From: JB111 sp049856175
Lineage (GTDB): Bacteria > Actinomycetota > Actinomycetes > Actinomycetales > Actinomycetaceae
DNA length: 64,000 bases
Direction of reading: 5' to 3'
Assembly: GCF_049856175.1 (NCBI RefSeq)
Contig: NZ_JBNDNA010000009.1
Location: forward strand, 121,320 to 185,319
The position numbers and the translations under genes were made by a program. Below, piece after piece: positions 56,258-64,000 of this stretch. Within the stretch, counting starts at the first letter, position 1. Each line of letters starts with the position of its first letter. The notes beneath the pieces were generated by a model. The model was not told where the DNA came from. It saw only the letters and a list, made by a program, of their open reading frames with translations, and searched no databases.

Positions 56258-57415
56258 TCAGGGAGCGGCGCGGACGAGCTCGACGGGCGAGACCTGGCCG
56301 ATCCCCTCCAGCCCGGCGGCCGGCAGCGGCACCATCCGGAACGTGCCGACGCGGTCCCGCGCGGAGAGCTCGTCGGCGGTGGCGGAGTCCATGAGGACGG
56401 AGCCCGCGGGGGCGACGTCGACGAGGCGCGAGGCGAGGTTGACGCTGGGGCCGAAGATGTCCCCGAACCGGGAGACGACCTCGCCCCACACGAGCGAGGC
56501 CCGCACCGGCAGCATCCGCTCCTTGGCGGTGAGCGCGGCGATGAGGTCGACGCACACCTCGGCGGCGAGCACGAGGTCGTCGGCGACGTACAGCACGGCG
56601 TCGCCGATCGTCTTGACGATGCGGGCACCGGCGGAGGTGATGACGTCCCGGGACGTGTACTCGAAGGTCTGCACGAGGTCCGCGAGCGCCGCCGAGCCCA
56701 GCTCGGTCGACCGGCGCGTGTACGCGACCATGTCGACGAACCCCAGCGCGCGCGTGAGCGGGTAGCGGTCGGCGCCGCCGGGGCCGAGGTCGGCGCTCGG
56801 CTCACGGGTGGCGACCTCCGCCTCGGTACGACGCAGGAGCGCGGCCAGCTGGCGTCGCCAGGCATAGGTCAGCTGCTTCTCCAGCACCTCCGTGTGGCCG
56901 CCGACACGGTCGAGGAACAGGCGCCGGGCGCTCGTGTCGTCGATGCCGAGCTGCCGCGAGAGGCCCTCGACGAGCGCCTCGGTCTGCCACAGGACGAGGC
57001 GGTCGGTCGTGTGGGACTGCGCGCGCAGCAGCGAGATCGCGGTCGACATGTCGATGCGGCCCTCGTCGAGCTGGCTGGCCATCGAGCGCAGGGCCGAGAC
57101 GTCGGAGTCCGTGAAGACCACGTGGTTCTCCCCCACGTTGGGGAACCCCATGGCGCGCCAGAACGTGTGGGCGAGCTCGAGCGACGTGCCGGCCCGCTCG
57201 GCGAGCTCGCGGATCGTGTAGACGGCGTCGGAGCCGACGAGCGCGCGGACCCGCTCGTCGACGGTCCCGGCGTCGACGCCCGCGACGGCGGTCGCGACGT
57301 CGGCATCCGGTTCGGGAGGCACGTCGGGGACGGTGTCCGCGCCCTGCCCGGGGCGCGCGCGGCACCCACCGTCGACAGGGCCGACGGCAGGTCGACCCTC
57401 CGGCGTGTGCTGCAT
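56258..57415 (-). CDS. Class III adenylate/guanylate cyclase with regulatory N-terminus
   Basis: 385 aa (GTG 57418 is one codon earlier). The cyclase domain at about 210-380 has FVDMVAYTRRSTELG (first metal Asp), IVKTIGDAVLYV (second Asp), WGEVVSRFGDIFGPSVNLASRLVDVA. The N-terminal 200 residues are helical and lack membrane segments, resembling the autoinhibitory pH-sensing domain of Rv1264-type mycobacterial cyclases; this relation is by layout only. The product cannot be assigned as cAMP or cGMP from motifs I can see. It is a single-gene unit. Confidence 0.86.
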   Translation of the reverse strand: MQHTPEGRPAVGPVDGGCRARPGQGADTVPDVPPEPDADVATAVAGVDAGTVDERVRALVGSDAVYTIRELAERAGTSLELAHTFWRAMGFPNVGENHVVFTDSDVSALRSMASQLDEGRIDMSTAISLLRAQSHTTDRLVLWQTEALVEGLSRQLGIDDTSARRLFLDRVGGHTEVLEKQLTYAWRRQLAALLRRTEAEVATREPSADLGPGGADRYPLTRALGFVDMVAYTRRSTELGSAALADLVQTFEYTSRDVITSAGARIVKTIGDAVLYVADDLVLAAEVCVDLIAALTAKERMLPVRASLVWGEVVSRFGDIFGPSVNLASRLVDVAPAGSVLMDSATADELSARDRVGTFRMVPLPAAGLEGIGQVSPVELVRAAP

Positions 57416-57530
57416 CACAGAGCGATGGTAGTGGGTGAGGGCGGTCCGTGGGTGGGACTCTCGTCCCGGGTGGCGCTCCGGCCCCGCGGGCCGCCGCTCG
57501 CCGGGGCGGGTGCGGGACGGGAGCGGGGCA

Positions 57531-58400
57531 TCAGCCGGACAGGCGGGTCTCGTCGTCGAGGACGGTCCCGTCCCCGGCCGTGCCGTCCCCCGCGGGCACC
57601 GCCGGTTCGGTCTGGACGAACCTCAGGTGCGTGACGTCGCCCGTGACGAGCACGTGCTCCACGCCCGAGCGGTCGATCACGACGAGCGCGCCGGTCGGGT
57701 CGAGCCGGCCGGCGGTGCCGACGATCTCGGTGTCGTCGGGCAGGGTCACGCGCACTCGCTTGCCGAGAGTGACCGTCCCCTCGGCGACCTCCTCCGCGAG
57801 GGCGGCCGCGTCGGCGTCCCCACCGGCGGCGACGAGCCGGTCCACGAGGCCCGGCAGATGGGCCCCGAGGGCCTCGAGCACCTGGGCGGGCGTGACGTCG
57901 ATGCCGACGTCGCCCAGGCCGGCCCCCCACGCGACCGGGGCGCTGCCGGGGGCGACGTTGATGCCGATCCCGACGACGATCGCGCGGGTGCGCGGACTGA
58001 CCTCGACGAGGATGCCGGCCACCTTGCGACTGCGGCCCCAGCCGTCGAGGGGCTCGGTCCCGGCGCCGAGGAGCACGACGTCGTTCGGCCACTTGGTCGC
58101 CGCCGGCGCCCCGAGGTCGGTGAGCGCCCGGCGTACGGCGAGCGCGACCACGAGCGGGATCCAGGTGGTCCGTACCGGCGGCAGGTCCACGCGCAGGACC
58201 ACCGAGGCGGTCAGCGCGTCGCCGGCCCCCGTGCCGGTCAGCCACTCGCGACCGGCCCTCCCGCGCCCGGCGGTCTGGCGCTGGGCGACGAGCACCGACA
58301 GGTGCGGCCACTCGTCCGGGTCGGTGTCCGCCAGCGCAAGGGCGTCGGCGTTGGTCGAGCCGGTCGAGGGAAGCTCGACGACGCGGCTGAAGGGGCTCAT
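57531..58400 (-). CDS. birA: Biotin-[acetyl-CoA-carboxylase] ligase
   Basis: 289 aa, without the N-terminal helix-turn-helix of E. coli BirA, as is usual in actinobacteria. It attaches biotin to carboxylase carrier proteins. Motifs are STGSTNADALA (residues 12-22), the biotinyl-AMP loop QTAGRGRAGREW, KWPNDVVL, KVAGILVEV and IGINVAPG. The gene is divergent from accD across a 198-base region, a conserved actinobacterial arrangement. Confidence 0.95.
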   Translation of the reverse strand: MSPFSRVVELPSTGSTNADALALADTDPDEWPHLSVLVAQRQTAGRGRAGREWLTGTGAGDALTASVVLRVDLPPVRTTWIPLVVALAVRRALTDLGAPAATKWPNDVVLLGAGTEPLDGWGRSRKVAGILVEVSPRTRAIVVGIGINVAPGSAPVAWGAGLGDVGIDVTPAQVLEALGAHLPGLVDRLVAAGGDADAAALAEEVAEGTVTLGKRVRVTLPDDTEIVGTAGRLDPTGALVVIDRSGVEHVLVTGDVTHLRFVQTEPAVPAGDGTAGDGTVLDDETRLSG

Positions 58401-58598
58401 GGGCGAAGCCAACCACGTGTCGCGCCCCGCGCGCGGCTGCGCCACCACGAGAACTCGCGAGTCGGCGTCCAGATCGCTCCGGGCGGCGTCGAGGCGGTGC
58501 GGAGGCACCAGGCTGGAGACGGCTCGGGACGCTGCCCGGACCGCTCCGGACGACGCACCTCGTCGAGGCCTGCCCCGCAAGCATCTAGGCTGCCACGG

Positions 58599-60200
58599 GT
58601 GAGCGACGCCAGACCCGACACCGCCGGCACCCGGGCCAAGATCGACGACCTCGCACGCCGCCGTGCCGAGGAGATCGACACCGTGACGGAGGCCGGCGCG
58701 GCCAAGCAGTCAGCCCGCGGCAAGCGCAGCGCGCGCGAGCGCATCGAGGCGCTGCTCGACGTCGGCAGCTTCACGGAGCTCGACGCGTTCACGACCCTGC
58801 GGTCCACCGCGTTCGGGCTGGACAAGAAGCGGGTGGCGGGCGACGGCGTGATCACCGGCCACGGCACGATCGACGGCCGGCAGGTCTGCGTCTACAGCCA
58901 GGACTTCACCGTCCTCGGCGGCTCCCTCGGTGAGGTGCACGGCCAGAAGATCGCCAAGGTCATGGACCTCGCGCTGCGCACCGGAGTACCGATCATCGGG
59001 ATCTCCGACGGCGGCGGTGCACGCATCCAGGAGGGCGTCGCGGCGCTCACCCAGTTCGCGGAGATCTTCCGCCGCAACGTCGCGGCCTCCGGCGTCATCC
59101 CCCAGATCTCGCTCATCCTCGGCCCGAGCGCCGGCGGCGCCGTGTACTCCCCCGCGCTGACGGACTTCATCGTCATGGCCGAGGGCACGTCGAACATGTT
59201 CATCACCGGTCCGGACGTCATCCGCTCGGTCACGGGCGAGGACGTCGGGTTCGAGGAGCTCGGCGGGGCCTCGACGCACTCCACCCGCTCCGGCGTGGCG
59301 CACTACGCGGCCAGCGACGAGGACGACGCGATCGACTACGTCCGCGCCCTGCTCTCCTTCCTCCCGAGCAACAACCTCTCCGAGCCGCCGACCTGGCCGC
59401 CGGCGGACGGCGAGGACTCCGCGGAGATCGTTGCGATCGACCACGAGCTCGACGACCTCGTGCCCGACTCGGACAACCAGCCCTACGACATGCACACGGT
59501 GATCGAGCACGTCGTCGACTACGGCGAGTCGCTCGAGGTCTCCGCGGCGTTCGCGCCCAACATCATCACCGCGTTCGGCCACGTCGAGGGCCGCCCGGTG
59601 GGGATCATCGCCAACCAGCCGAGCTCGATGGCCGGCACGCTGGACATCGACGCCGCGGAGAAGGCCGCCCGGTTCCTGCGCACGTGCGACGCGTTCAACG
59701 TCCCCATCCTCACGTTCGTCGACGTCCCCGGGTTCCTCCCGGGCACCGACCAGGAGTGGCAGGGCATCATCCGGCGCGGCGCCAAGCTCATCTACGCCTA
59801 CGCCGAGGCGACGGTCCCGCTCGTCACGGTCATCACGCGCAAGGCCTACGGGGGTGCCTACATCGTCATGGGCTCCAAGCAGCTCGGGGCCGACATCAAC
59901 CTCGCCTGGCCGACGGCGCAGATCGCGGTCATGGGCGCCGGCGGCGCGGTCAACATCCTCCATCGCTCCGCGCTGCGGAAGGTCGACGAGGAGGGCGGCG
60001 ACGTCGAGGCGGAGCGGGCGCGCCTGACCGGCGAGTACGAGGACGCGCTCATCAACCCGTGGGAGGCCGCGCAGCGCGGCGACGTCGACGCGGTCATCGC
60101 CCCGCACGAGACGCGCTCCCAGGTGGTCCGCGCGCTGCGTGCGCTGCGGACGAAGCGGGCGTCCGGTCCGGCGAAGAAGCACGGGAACATCCCGCTGTGA
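58599..60200 (+). CDS. accD: Acyl-CoA/propionyl-CoA carboxylase beta subunit
   Basis: 533 aa carboxyltransferase, start GTG. Both crotonase-like halves are present: N-terminal with GSLGEVHGQKIAKVMDLA, SDGGGARIQEGV, GPSAGGAVYSPAL and FITGPDVIRSVTGEDV, C-terminal with NQPSSMAGTLDIDAAEKA, FVDVPGFLPGTDQEW, ARKAYGGAYIVMGSK-type segment (TRKAYGGAYIVMGS) and MGAGGAVNIL. It forms complexes with an AccA-type alpha chain encoded elsewhere. It overlaps accE by four bases (GTGA). Confidence 0.95.
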   Translation: MSDARPDTAGTRAKIDDLARRRAEEIDTVTEAGAAKQSARGKRSARERIEALLDVGSFTELDAFTTLRSTAFGLDKKRVAGDGVITGHGTIDGRQVCVYSQDFTVLGGSLGEVHGQKIAKVMDLALRTGVPIIGISDGGGARIQEGVAALTQFAEIFRRNVAASGVIPQISLILGPSAGGAVYSPALTDFIVMAEGTSNMFITGPDVIRSVTGEDVGFEELGGASTHSTRSGVAHYAASDEDDAIDYVRALLSFLPSNNLSEPPTWPPADGEDSAEIVAIDHELDDLVPDSDNQPYDMHTVIEHVVDYGESLEVSAAFAPNIITAFGHVEGRPVGIIANQPSSMAGTLDIDAAEKAARFLRTCDAFNVPILTFVDVPGFLPGTDQEWQGIIRRGAKLIYAYAEATVPLVTVITRKAYGGAYIVMGSKQLGADINLAWPTAQIAVMGAGGAVNILHRSALRKVDEEGGDVEAERARLTGEYEDALINPWEAAQRGDVDAVIAPHETRSQVVRALRALRTKRASGPAKKHGNIPL

Positions 60201-60547
60201 CGAACCTCGGCGACGCGCGGGACTGGACCGGCCCAGAGGGGGACGACGAGCTGGTCGCCGCACACGAGCGTCCCGGCGAGGCGCGCCCTTCGGTGTCCGA
60301 CGTCGAGGCCCTCGCGGCGCTGCGGGTGCTGTCCGGCACGCCCGACGAGGACGAGCTCGCCGCGCTGCTGGCCGGACTGGCCACCGCGCGGGCGCTGGCG
60401 CGGACGGAGGGCGCGCCGGGGAGCGGAGAGGCCGACGGTCCCGAGCGCGGTCCCTCCGGCGCGGGATCGGCGTGGACCGACCACGCCCACCGGCTCGGCG
60501 TGCGCAGCGTGGGCGCCGGCGCCTGGCGGTGGTCCGCTCAGCGGTAG
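60197..60547 (+). CDS. accE: Acyl-CoA carboxylase epsilon subunit
   Basis: 116 aa, small and acidic. The central VSDVEALAALRVLSGTPDEDELAALLAGLA is the family pattern, in which a short helical motif binds the carboxyltransferase. C-terminal WTDHAHRLG is also typical. The variable linker in the middle is Gly/Ser/Glu-rich. It starts at GTG inside the accD stop codon, so translation is coupled. AccE strengthens actinobacterial acyl-CoA carboxylase complexes. Confidence 0.85.
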   Translation: MTNLGDARDWTGPEGDDELVAAHERPGEARPSVSDVEALAALRVLSGTPDEDELAALLAGLATARALARTEGAPGSGEADGPERGPSGAGSAWTDHAHRLGVRSVGAGAWRWSAQR

Positions 60548-61182
60548 CCGGGCGCCGCCGATCCAGGCGCTCCGGTGTGCGGCCCCCACCCGTACTGCCG
60601 GGCGAACGCCGCCGTCAGCTGGGCAAGGCTCGGGGCGCGCACGGCCGTGGCGAGCTCGTGCAGGAGCCGCGCGTCGGGCTCAGGCATGGTCCGCGCGACC
60701 ATCCGCATCCGGAAGGGCCGGGCCGCCTGGGTGCCGGACCGCAGGGTCACGTAGATCATCGTGTCGACCGACGGGAGGCCCTCGGCCGGCGGGCGCGACC
60801 GCGGGTCCGGGCGCACACCCCGCCGCCTCCGGTACTCGATGAAGCCGACGTCGGCGACGTCGTCGAACGAGGCGTGCTCGCCGCGCACCGTGACGGTCCG
60901 GGCACCGCGGTCGTAGCTGATCCTCCGCACGAGCGGCCGGGCGAGGAGCGCGTAGCTGGCGGCGAAGACGAGCACGCACAGGCCGACAGCGACGAGCGCC
61001 ATCTCGTGCGAGGCCGCGCGCCTCGCGGCCCCCTCCGCCCGGAAGACGCCGTAGCCGAGCACCGCGAACGGCGCCGCGTACAGCAGGCAGCGCCAGACGA
61101 ACCCCCACAGCGCGGGCCGCGGGATCGAGACCGCACCGGAGCGGGCGACCGCGCCGGGTCCGTGGGCGGACCACCGGCTCAT
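60538..61182 (-). CDS. Membrane protein of unknown function
   Basis: 214 aa with two membrane helices at about 25-50 and 60-82 (LWGFVWRCLLYAAPFAVLGY, MALVAVGLCVLVFAASYALLA), then a soluble domain of about 130 residues with beta-strand pattern (RTVTVRGEHASFDDVADVGF). The layout, two helices then a PH-like domain, resembles the protein at 28884-29474 but the sequences are not close. It overlaps accE by ten bases, tail to tail. Confidence 0.7.
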   Translation of the reverse strand: MSRWSAHGPGAVARSGAVSIPRPALWGFVWRCLLYAAPFAVLGYGVFRAEGAARRAASHEMALVAVGLCVLVFAASYALLARPLVRRISYDRGARTVTVRGEHASFDDVADVGFIEYRRRRGVRPDPRSRPPAEGLPSVDTMIYVTLRSGTQAARPFRMRMVARTMPEPDARLLHELATAVRAPSLAQLTAAFARQYGWGPHTGAPGSAAPGYR

Positions 61183-61270
61183 GGCGTCACCCGGGACCGA
61201 GGTTCTGGCACGAGGGCCACGGTAGCTGCGGGCCGGAGCGGACCGACCCGCCCGGCGGGCCCAGGCCTGG

Positions 61271-62350
61271 TCACCCTGCGGTCGTGCCGTTCCCGTGCGC
61301 CTGCGCGTGCCGCTCCCACACGCGGCGCAGGCCGGGGTCGGCCTCGAGCTGCCGTTCCCGGTCGGCCGGGCGGGCGGCGGCGAGCTGCTCGATCATCTGC
61401 CGCGCACCCGCCGGGTTGACGAGCGCCGCGTACTCGTACACCGCGGCCGTGGAGTCCGCACCCGTGACGCCGGTCAGGTCACGCGGCCCCTCGGTGAGGA
61501 CCGTGACGGCGCGGGCGCGCTCGGTCAGCACGGCGGGGTCCACCGTCTCCTCGCCCTGCGCCTTGCCGCCGGAGGCGGCGTCGTCGTGACCCTGGAGCCG
61601 CTCGACCTGGATGCCTGCCCCGGCGAGCGCCTCCGCCACCTCGCGGGAGGCGCGCACGCTGCCGCGGATCGCGGTGGCGAGCGTCTCGACCGGGAGCGAG
61701 AGGTTGCCGGCGACCCGCGCGAGGCCGTCGGGGTCGGGCCGCCCGGTGAGCGGGCCGACGAGCAGGTAGCGGACCATGCCCTCGGGCCGGGTCGGGTCGG
61801 GCACCTCGTGCCAGGTGGGCCGGTCGATGAACCCGCCGGCCACGAGGGCCTCGACGGCGTCGGGCGCGGGCGTGGCGGACGTGCGGTGGATGGCCTCGGC
61901 CAGGAGTTGCGCCTGGGGCCGAGGGATCCGGCGGAGCGGCGCGCCCTTGAGGTAGACGGGAGCGACGACGTCGGTCCCGCGCCCGAACGCCATGTGGACA
62001 CCGGGCTTGCCGAGCATCCCGAAGCTCGACGGCCCGATGTGCAGCTGGTCGATCTCGTTCAGCGGCACGGTGCGCCCCTTGGCGGCGACGGTCCCCGCGC
62101 CGAGGTCGACGTCGACCCGGACGTACGGGCGCAGCGTGAGCCAGAAGATCAACGCCGTCAGCGCGAGGCCGATCCCGAACCCGCCGATCGTCCAGGCCAC
62201 GGACCCGCCGCCGACCGAGAGACCGCCGAACGCCCCGACGAGCGCGACCCCCACCGTGATGAGGACGAGGACGGGCGCGTTGTCCACGATCGCCCCGCGA
62301 GTGATCGGCTGCGGCCCCGGGGCCGTCGGTGCTGGTGAGGTCACCGGCAT
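61271..62350 (-). CDS. Membrane protein of unknown function
   Basis: 359 aa. Two helices lie at about 25-50 and 55-75. The soluble part has a short beta-domain (VDLGAGTVAAKGRTVPLNEI) and then a long helical region with charged repeats ending VWERHAQAHG. No catalytic motif is recognised. The order of helices then PH-like domain is shared with the neighbour at 60538. Start ATG 62350 is chosen over a much longer upstream frame because that frame runs over the divergent CAP gene. Orphan unit. Confidence 0.68.
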   Translation of the reverse strand: MPVTSPAPTAPGPQPITRGAIVDNAPVLVLITVGVALVGAFGGLSVGGGSVAWTIGGFGIGLALTALIFWLTLRPYVRVDVDLGAGTVAAKGRTVPLNEIDQLHIGPSSFGMLGKPGVHMAFGRGTDVVAPVYLKGAPLRRIPRPQAQLLAEAIHRTSATPAPDAVEALVAGGFIDRPTWHEVPDPTRPEGMVRYLLVGPLTGRPDPDGLARVAGNLSLPVETLATAIRGSVRASREVAEALAGAGIQVERLQGHDDAASGGKAQGEETVDPAVLTERARAVTVLTEGPRDLTGVTGADSTAAVYEYAALVNPAGARQMIEQLAAARPADRERQLEADPGLRRVWERHAQAHGNGTTAG

Positions 62351-62488
62351 GAGGCTACCGGCGCGGGTCCGGCACGGACGGACGCCCGACGAGGGATCGA
62401 CGAGCGGTCGGTGAGGCATCGATGAGGGCCCGGTGAGACATGGCACAGCCCCTCGACCGCACGCCAGGTCACGGTTTAGCGTCGGCTC

Positions 62489-62510
62489 GTAACATTCCGA
62501 TAACGAGGAG
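62489..62510 (+). promoter_or_regulatory. Direct repeat upstream of the CAP gene, MtrA-like
   Basis: GTAAC (62489-62493) and ATAAC (62500-62504) lie 11 bases apart, one helical turn, 18 bases before the GTG. Tandem GTAAC-type repeats are bound by the MtrA response regulator ahead of cell-wall genes in related bacteria. AGGAG (62506-62510) is the ribosome-binding site. The MtrA link is an inference from pattern. Confidence 0.4.
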
Positions 62511-62521
62511 AACCGACCGAC

Positions 62522-64000
62522 GTGTTTGCACCCCCGCGCGGCCGCCACGCCCGGCGCCGCACCCTCGCCCCCCGGGTCGCCACCGCACTCCTGACCGTCG
62601 CCGCCGCGAGCGCGACCGTCACGACCGCCCAGGCGGCCGAGGCGCCCTCGGGCGTCCGCACCGTCAGCCCCGTCATCCGCACCGACGCCGGCTGGCAGAA
62701 CCAGGTCGCCAACGCGATCGCCGCCCAGACCAACGCCTACCGCGCCGCCAACGGCCTGTCCCAGCTCACGCGCACCGGGTCCATCGACTCGGTCGCGCAG
62801 TCCTGGTCCAACCACCAGGCGAGCATCGGCTCGATGGTCCACCGCGGCGACTACGGCCGGTCGGCCGTGCCCGCCGGATCGACCGGCACCTCGGAGATCC
62901 TGTCCTGGGGCATCTACCCGGACCACCAGGCCGACTACTTCATGAGCCAGTGGCGCAACTCGCCGGTGCACAACAACATCCTGCTCACGGGGTCCTACAC
63001 GCACTTCGGCGTCGGCGTGGCGGTCTCGGGGGACGGACGCGTGTTCGCCACCCAGAACTTCGCCACCTACCCGGGCGGCGGCCCCGGCGGCTCGACCCCC
63101 GCGCCGGCCGAGCCCGCGCCCGCGGAGCCGGCCCCGGAGCCCGAGACCGCGCCCCAGCCCGAGGCACAGCCGCAGGACGAGACCGAGGCGCAGAACGACC
63201 AGGTGGCCCCGGACACCGATGCCGCGCGCGAGGCGGACGCCGCCTCCCGCGACGCCGCGCGCACCGAGCCGGAGCCGGCCCCCGAGCCCGAACCCGAGCA
63301 GCTGCCCGGCACGCCGCGCTTCCTGCTCTCGGACGAGCTCGCCGGCGACGCCGCGCACAGCTTCCTCTACGGCGTCGAGGGCGACGAGATCTTCGTCGGC
63401 GACTGGGACGGCGACGGGTCCGACTCGATCGCCGTGCGCCGCGGGAACGAGATCCACCTGACGAACACCCTCGGCACCGGACCCGCCGAGCAGGTCGTCC
63501 GGCTCGGGGAGCCGGGCGACGAGATCGTCCAGGGCGACTTCGACGGCGACGGCACGGACACGTTCGCGGTCCGTGACGGCAACGTCCTGCAGATCATCAA
63601 CGACCTCGAGAACCCGGGCGAGATCGAGCTCGCCGCCTTCGGTGCCGACGGGGACACGCTCCTCGTGGGCGACTTCGACGGCGACGGCACGGACACGTTC
63701 GGCATCCGACGCGGCTCCGACGTCATCTGGACGAACGATCCGACCGGCGCAGGCGTGGACGGCGAGATCTCGCTCGGCCGCGACGGTGACCTCGTCCTCG
63801 TGGGCGACTGGGACGGCGACGGCGCGGACAGCCTCGCCCTCCAGCGTGGCGCCGACTTCTTCGTGACGAACGAGATGGCCTCCGACGCCGAGGTGATCGA
63901 GACCCGCTACGGGCGCGACGGCGACGTCGCCGCGTTCGGCGACTGGGACGGCGACGGCGCGGACAGCCTCGGGGTCGTCCGCATCGAGCAGACCCGCTGA
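62522..64000 (+). CDS. Secreted CAP-domain protein with Asp-rich repeats
   Basis: 492 aa, start GTG, stop at the last base of the window. A signal peptide spans residues 1-39 (cut near AQA). The CAP/SCP domain covers about 55-185, with WQNQVANAIAAQTNAYRAANGL, SWSNHQASIGSMVHRGDY, SEILSWG, MSQWRNSPVHNNIL and FGVGVAVSGDGRVFATQNFA; the His and Glu residues of the CAP cavity are present. A Pro/Glu/Ala-rich linker (about 190-260) leads to at least five repeats of about 45 residues centred on a GDWDGDG or GDFDGDG loop, as in VCBS/FG-GAP-type folds. Such loops bind calcium. Likely surface- or wall-associated. Confidence 0.9.
   Translation: MFAPPRGRHARRRTLAPRVATALLTVAAASATVTTAQAAEAPSGVRTVSPVIRTDAGWQNQVANAIAAQTNAYRAANGLSQLTRTGSIDSVAQSWSNHQASIGSMVHRGDYGRSAVPAGSTGTSEILSWGIYPDHQADYFMSQWRNSPVHNNILLTGSYTHFGVGVAVSGDGRVFATQNFATYPGGGPGGSTPAPAEPAPAEPAPEPETAPQPEAQPQDETEAQNDQVAPDTDAAREADAASRDAARTEPEPAPEPEPEQLPGTPRFLLSDELAGDAAHSFLYGVEGDEIFVGDWDGDGSDSIAVRRGNEIHLTNTLGTGPAEQVVRLGEPGDEIVQGDFDGDGTDTFAVRDGNVLQIINDLENPGEIELAAFGADGDTLLVGDFDGDGTDTFGIRRGSDVIWTNDPTGAGVDGEISLGRDGDLVLVGDWDGDGADSLALQRGADFFVTNEMASDAEVIETRYGRDGDVAAFGDWDGDGADSLGVVRIEQTR

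Overview
The window is very GC-rich, with dense genes, many GTG starts and 1-4 base stop/start overlaps. It looks like a chromosome segment of an actinobacterium. The AccD-AccE-BirA cluster, LytR-CpsA-Psr proteins, two NCS2 purine permeases and a DUF222-HNH gene suggest a Micrococcales-type organism; the genus is an inference I cannot fix from sequence alone.

Region 1 (1-3100) is a small accessory patch. A decayed membrane-protein gene is followed by a two-gene toxin-antitoxin module (XRE-MntA antitoxin, HepT toxin) framed by 17-bp direct repeats. An intact IS481-type insertion sequence follows, sitting inside a 40-bp palindrome that was probably the terminator between converging genes.

Region 2 (3100-28830) is a large purine-salvage and purine-catabolism island. 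It encodes guanine and 8-oxoguanine deaminases, two purine permeases, xanthine dehydrogenase (xdhA-xdhB-xdhC), uricase, hydroxyisourate hydrolase, OHCU decarboxylase, allantoinase, ureidoglycine aminohydrolase, and the glyoxylate branch (gcl, glxR, hyi). Two IclR-family regulators and a DUF6986 aldolase-like protein sit in the middle. Allantoate amidohydrolase, ureidoglycolate lyase and glycerate kinase are not in the window. A SufE-like gene, a frameshifted DUF222-HNH gene and an O-methyltransferase remnant interrupt the island. The main discovery is a 36-bp tandem operator, TTCC-N7-GGAA-N6-TTCC-N7-GGAA, in front of seven transcription units of this island. At three of them (hyi, uraD, allB) it abuts the -10 box of a good TTGAC(C/A) promoter in the same geometry. 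This predicts one repressor, probably IclR-type, for the whole pathway.

Region 3 (28880-51040) is a cell-surface polysaccharide region. It holds two membrane acyltransferases, several glycosyltransferases, an ABC exporter, a three-gene set for UDP-2,3-diacetamido-2,3-dideoxy-glucuronate (dehydrogenase, aminotransferase, N-acetyltransferase), a GT2/DUF2304 pair, two LCP ligases and a TPR protein. A vapBC toxin-antitoxin pair lies between two paralogous glycosyltransferases.

Region 4 (51040-64000) is conserved housekeeping: purE, purK, a GtrA-like protein, a YhhN-family protein, a histidine kinase/response regulator pair, a class III nucleotide cyclase, birA, accD, accE, two membrane proteins and a secreted CAP-domain protein with DxDGDG repeats that ends exactly at the window edge.
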